Below, piece by piece: positions 63,412 through 64,000 of a stretch of 64,000 nt of DNA. Source of the DNA: Aphis gossypii (lineage: Eukaryota > Arthropoda > Insecta > Hemiptera > Aphididae); NCBI RefSeq assembly GCF_020184175.1, contig NC_065533.1, positions 7,586,695-7,650,694 of the forward strand. Direction: 5' to 3'. Every line of letters starts with the position of its first letter. Positions within the stretch are counted from its first letter, which is position 1. The notes under the pieces are model-generated. The model saw nothing but the letters and a program-made list of their open reading frames with translations. It did no database searches and was not told where the DNA came from. The position numbers and the translations under genes are program-made.

Positions 63412-63800
63412 ATTGAATGGTTCCACAACAATAACTTATCATTGAATTATAATAAAACTGTTTGCTTAACCTTTTCAAAACCAATAAAAACATCTTCTAA
63501 AACGTTCAGTATAAAAGTCCGCGATTCTATGAGTAAATCCATAAACAATGAAACTTTACAGTCATAAACAGAGTTGATAAAATAAAAATATTTAGGCGTT
63601 ACATTCAATCAATACTTAAAATTCGTGTAATAGAGCTTACATAATATTACATAGATTATAATTTATAGGTACACATTCTATAACATGGCAAGACATTTTT
63701 TAAACTTGGTCACAATCTTTAATAAAATACACTATAGTCTGAAAAAGTGTGTGGCACAAGCACAATTAAATTGCATACATATAGCACAAAACACCTGTTA
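63412..63800 (+). pseudogene. Non-LTR retrotransposon reverse transcriptase relic
   Basis: The plus strand reads WFHNNNLSLNYNKTVCLTFS and, after two stops, KYLGVTFNQYLKF. These match the thumb-side motifs of Jockey-like reverse transcriptases (W-x-x-x-N-x-L-x-L-N-x-x-K-T, then Y-L-G-V-x-x-D). From about 63668 a further decayed stretch (KIHYSLKKCVAQAQL) fits the region that follows. Several stops make it dead. Both ends of the element are missing. Confidence 0.65.
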
Positions 63801-64000
63801 AAAATAATACATCAGAGACCTAAACAACTAAATAACACATTACAAATCACAACAAGTGTAATACAACCATTCATACATGCGCACCTAAATCATCAAGTCT
63901 GAAATTTAAATAACACCGAAATTAAATGCATCTTATATTATAATTACTATCACAGCTATCATCTATAATAACTTGATTACAGTTATATGTTGAGCTTCTA
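63801..64000. other. AT-rich end of window
   Basis: Nothing recognised; possibly more of the decayed retroelement. Confidence 0.4.

Overview
The window looks like nuclear DNA of an aphid or close relative. It is strongly AT-rich, genes are split by introns of about 60 nt up to several kb, and it is crowded with short hAT-type elements and satellite DNA. The species call is inference from base composition, recurrent taggtacctat-like words and repeat style. I found six protein-coding loci. Most of the remaining sequence is repeats or unremarkable AT-rich spacer.

Region by region: 1-5.4 kb is spacer with two small transposon-like pieces. 5.4-13.5 kb holds a complete seven-exon gene for a 490-residue tetratricopeptide-repeat (TPR) protein on the + strand. 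14.0-17.4 kb carries a hAT remnant, an 850-bp element built from GGGGCACAATGAGAC-type boxes, and a pogo-like terminal repeat. 17.48-21.94 kb and 39.54-43.45 kb are direct copies of one segment. Each copy has a small BESS-motif gene (- strand) head to head with an ING4/ING5-type PHD-finger gene (+ strand). A dead PIF/Harbinger transposase lies inside the BESS gene's intron. 22-39 kb between the copies is non-coding: dispersed repeats, tandem duplications and several terminal-repeat elements, three of them with clear or near-clear 8-bp target duplications. 44-48.5 kb is a patchwork of duplicated fragments. 48.5-58.4 kb is a roughly 53-copy satellite with a monomer of about 184 bp. 59.35-61.49 kb is the 3' part of a heme-peroxidase-family gene on the - strand. 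63.4-63.8 kb is a non-LTR reverse transcriptase relic.

Three observations matter most. (1) The two BESS genes have nearly identical introns and flanks, yet their coding exons are so different that homology shows only in a few motifs and in the shared splice phase. This is exon-restricted divergence. (2) The neighbouring ING genes in the same duplication are almost identical, so the contrast is specific to the BESS gene. (3) The peroxidase keeps an open reading frame across four exons but has lost the proximal heme ligand, its hydrogen-bond partner and the heme-linking glutamate, so it is probably a pseudo-enzyme.
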